Assembly (NCBI RefSeq): GCF_011761345.1
Contig: NZ_JAASRY010000001.1
Location: forward strand, 1,302,001-1,366,000
Origin: Thalassobacillus devorans
GTDB lineage: Bacteria; Bacillota; Bacilli; Bacillales; Halobacillaceae
DNA length: 64,000 nucleotides
Direction: 5' to 3'
The notes beneath the pieces are model-generated. The model did not search any database, had not been told where the DNA came from, and worked only from the letters and a program-made list of their open reading frames with translations. Below, one piece after another: positions 62,248 through 64,000 of this stretch. Position 1 is the stretch's first letter. Every line of letters starts with the position of its first letter. The position numbers were made by a program, and so were the translations under genes.

Positions 62248-64000
62248 ATGGCAAATGACAGCCAATCTCGTACAGCAAGACGAAATCAAAAAAATAATAA
62301 AGGAAACAGAAAACCGGTATTTAAAAAGGTACTTCTTGCCCTTTTAATCACCGGTATTGTTCTAATGATAGCTACCGGGAGCTTAATGGCTTATTATGTT
62401 TCCAGTGCACCAGAGTTAAATAAAGCGCAATTATCTGATCCTATTCCATCACGCGTATATGACATGAATGGTGAGCTATTTGCGGAATTAGGCAGTGAAA
62501 ACAGAACCAAGATCAGTTACAGTGAACTGCCGGACGTTATGAGAGATGCAGTGCTGGCTACCGAGGATGTCCGTTTTTTCGAACACTCAGGTATTGATAT
62601 CCGAAGAATTGGCGGAGCTGTAATCAGCAATATAACATCTGGCTTTGGCTCCCAGGGAGCGAGCACTATAACGCAGCAGGTAGTCAAACGCTCCTTCTTA
62701 AGTCCTGACAAAACGTTAAAACGAAAAGTACAGGAGCAATGGCTGGCGATTAAATTGGAACAGCAATATTCTAAAGAAGAAATTTTTGAAATGTATATGA
62801 ATAAAATTTATTACGACAGCGGTGCCTATGGGGTAGCTGAAGCGGCAGAGACATACTATGGAATTACCGACCTTAAAGAACTTACGCTGCCACAGGCTGC
62901 ATTGCTGGCCGGTCTTCCTCAACGCCCGGCAGCTTATAACCCTATTAAAAATCCAGAATATGCAAAAGAACGCCGTGACAGGGTATTAGATCTGATGGTC
63001 CACCATGACAAGATATCAGAACAAGAGGCGGAAGAAGCAAAAAGTGTAGAGATTGAAGAAATGCTTAACCCTGCGGAAAAACGCACGAACAAGTATCAAG
63101 CATTCTTAGATCAAGTCCAAAGAGAAGTAGAAGCAAAACTCGACGGGGCTGATATTTACGAGGATGGCCTTCGTATTTATACCACTGTGGAGCCGAAGGC
63201 GCAGGAGAAAGTCGAAGAATTGTTAAGTAAAGACAGCCCGCTTCCATTCCCGGATGATGAGCTGCAAACAGCGACTACAGTCGTCGATACTCAAACAGGA
63301 GCTATACGAGCAATAGGTGGAAGCAGATCCGAAGAGGCTGGCGGGTATAATTATGCCATCCAGGGGGGCCGTCAGGCAGGTTCTACATTCAAACCTATCA
63401 TGGCTTATGGACCTGTGATAGAAAATAAAAAATGGTCTACTTATCATCAGTATGATGATGATGGTCCAGTAGAATTCCCGAATGGGGATGTTATCGGCAA
63501 CTATAATGATAAATATTACGGATGGGTTTCTATGCGTGAAGCACTTTATCGTTCTCTCAATAATCCGGCAGTCAATACAATGCAGGAAGTGGGTATGGAT
63601 GAAGCCAAATCATTTGCAGAAGGGCTTGGTATTGAGTTCAAAGATGATGAAATCTATCCTGCTGATGCTATTGGCGGCGCCAAAACGACTGCTACTCCAA
63701 AAGAACTGGCCGGTGCTTATGCAGCATTTGGGAATGAAGGTGTCTTTAATGAACCATATGCGGTAGAAAAGGTTGTCCTGCCGGACGATGAAGAATTAGA
63801 TTTGAAGCCAGAACCTCAAGCCGCTATGAGCAAATACACTGCTTATATGATTACAGATATGCTTAAAAGCGTAGTGAACAATGACAGCGGTACAGGGCGT
63901 GATGCAAATATCCCTGACCTTCCGTTGGCAGGTAAGACCGGTACAACAAACTCTTATAACGAGGGTGAAGATGTCACTCCTGATGCCTGGTTCAATGGTT
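62248..64000 (+). CDS. ponA: Penicillin-binding protein 1A, N-terminal part
   Basis: Starts at ATG 62248 after GGAGGAA and stays open to the window end (584 codons). A basic cytosolic tail and a membrane helix (about 28-52) precede the GT51 glycosyltransferase (EDVRFFEHSGID with the catalytic Glu, QGASTITQQ). The transpeptidase follows: SxxK in GSTFKP, SxN in SLNNPAVN, KTG in AGKTGTTNS. It polymerises and crosslinks peptidoglycan. GpsB, encoded 8 kb away, is its regulator in B. subtilis. The C-terminal tail is outside the window. Confidence 0.97.
   Translation, partial: MANDSQSRTARRNQKNNKGNRKPVFKKVLLALLITGIVLMIATGSLMAYYVSSAPELNKAQLSDPIPSRVYDMNGELFAELGSENRTKISYSELPDVMRDAVLATEDVRFFEHSGIDIRRIGGAVISNITSGFGSQGASTITQQVVKRSFLSPDKTLKRKVQEQWLAIKLEQQYSKEEIFEMYMNKIYYDSGAYGVAEAAETYYGITDLKELTLPQAALLAGLPQRPAAYNPIKNPEYAKERRDRVLDLMVHHDKISEQEAEEAKSVEIEEMLNPAEKRTNKYQAFLDQVQREVEAKLDGADIYEDGLRIYTTVEPKAQEKVEELLSKDSPLPFPDDELQTATTVVDTQTGAIRAIGGSRSEEAGGYNYAIQGGRQAGSTFKPIMAYGPVIENKKWSTYHQYDDDGPVEFPNGDVIGNYNDKYYGWVSMREALYRSLNNPAVNTMQEVGMDEAKSFAEGLGIEFKDDEIYPADAIGGAKTTATPKELAGAYAAFGNEGVFNEPYAVEKVVLPDDEELDLKPEPQAAMSKYTAYMITDMLKSVVNNDSGTGRDANIPDLPLAGKTGTTNSYNEGEDVTPDAWFNG

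Noticed and set aside
1-64000. CRISPR arrays, tRNA genes and IS elements
   Set aside because: No regularly spaced 25-40 base repeats, no cloverleaf-like tRNA sequence and no DDE transposase were seen; the only recombinases are the two serine types listed.

Overview
The window reads as a chromosomal segment of a spore-forming, low-GC Bacillaceae, probably of the halotolerant Halobacillus/Virgibacillus/Pontibacillus kind. About 28-64 kb carries the gene set that surrounds ponA-recU-gpsB-thyA in Bacillus subtilis: msrAB, yqfQ, ung, sbcCD, tat genes, mobA, dfrA, thyA, ypgQ-like, fhs, csp, ypeP-like, bpsAB, M32 carboxypeptidase, rlmL (ypsC), RNase P RNA, gpsB, ypsA, cotD, cdd, yppE, yppC, recU and ponA. 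Nearly all of these genes have recognisable families, good Shine-Dalgarno sites and strong intrinsic terminators. The genus is an inference from gene content and order; no marker gene allows a firmer call.

Region 1 (1-27 kb) is accessory and more AT-rich. It starts inside a type I restriction hsdR gene. Next is a two-gene unit: a cytosolic subtilisin-like protease of 850 residues directly abutting an AAA+ ATPase, a likely conflict or defence module. From 4 to 8 kb there are duplicated terminator/hairpin units, small orphan genes, a truncated serine-recombinase-like protein, two frameshifted small genes, and a 68-residue ORF whose ribosome binding site lies in a hairpin. From 8.2 to 17.0 kb an eight-gene minus-strand operon and a divergent LysR regulator encode a complete PotABCD-type ABC importer, two M24 (creatinase/prolidase) hydrolases, a TauE exporter and a flavin reductase. 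This looks like a scavenging pathway for a small N-containing compound that is imported and then hydrolysed.

From 17 to 27 kb there are tiny basic ORFs, an iteron-like cluster, a 512-residue unrecognised replication-initiator-like protein with a promoter and a leader terminator (an apparent attenuator), a three-gene set of exported helical proteins, decayed Cys-rich small genes, and a large serine recombinase preceded by a coupled 55-residue ORF. This suggests an integrated plasmid or integrative element whose right edge lies just before msrAB (27.0-27.1 kb). The left edge is probably outside the window.

Region 2 (27-40.7 kb) is mostly minus-strand housekeeping: methionine sulfoxide repair, uracil-DNA glycosylase, the SbcCD nuclease, TatC with two tandem TatA proteins, molybdopterin guanylyltransferase, dihydrofolate reductase and thymidylate synthase. 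Region 3 (40.7-53 kb) starts with a dispersed palindromic repeat in the 3' UTR of fhs. It then carries csp, small enzymes, the alkylpyrone pair bpsA/bpsB, an SDR, and a plus-strand ba3-type cytochrome oxidase operon (IIa-II-I) whose upstream region is dense in TTGTGA-type half-sites. Region 4 (53-64 kb) has rnpB with a near-consensus promoter and terminator, gpsB, sporulation and cell-wall genes, a solitary RND efflux pump, recU, and the start of ponA (PBP1A), which runs off the window end.
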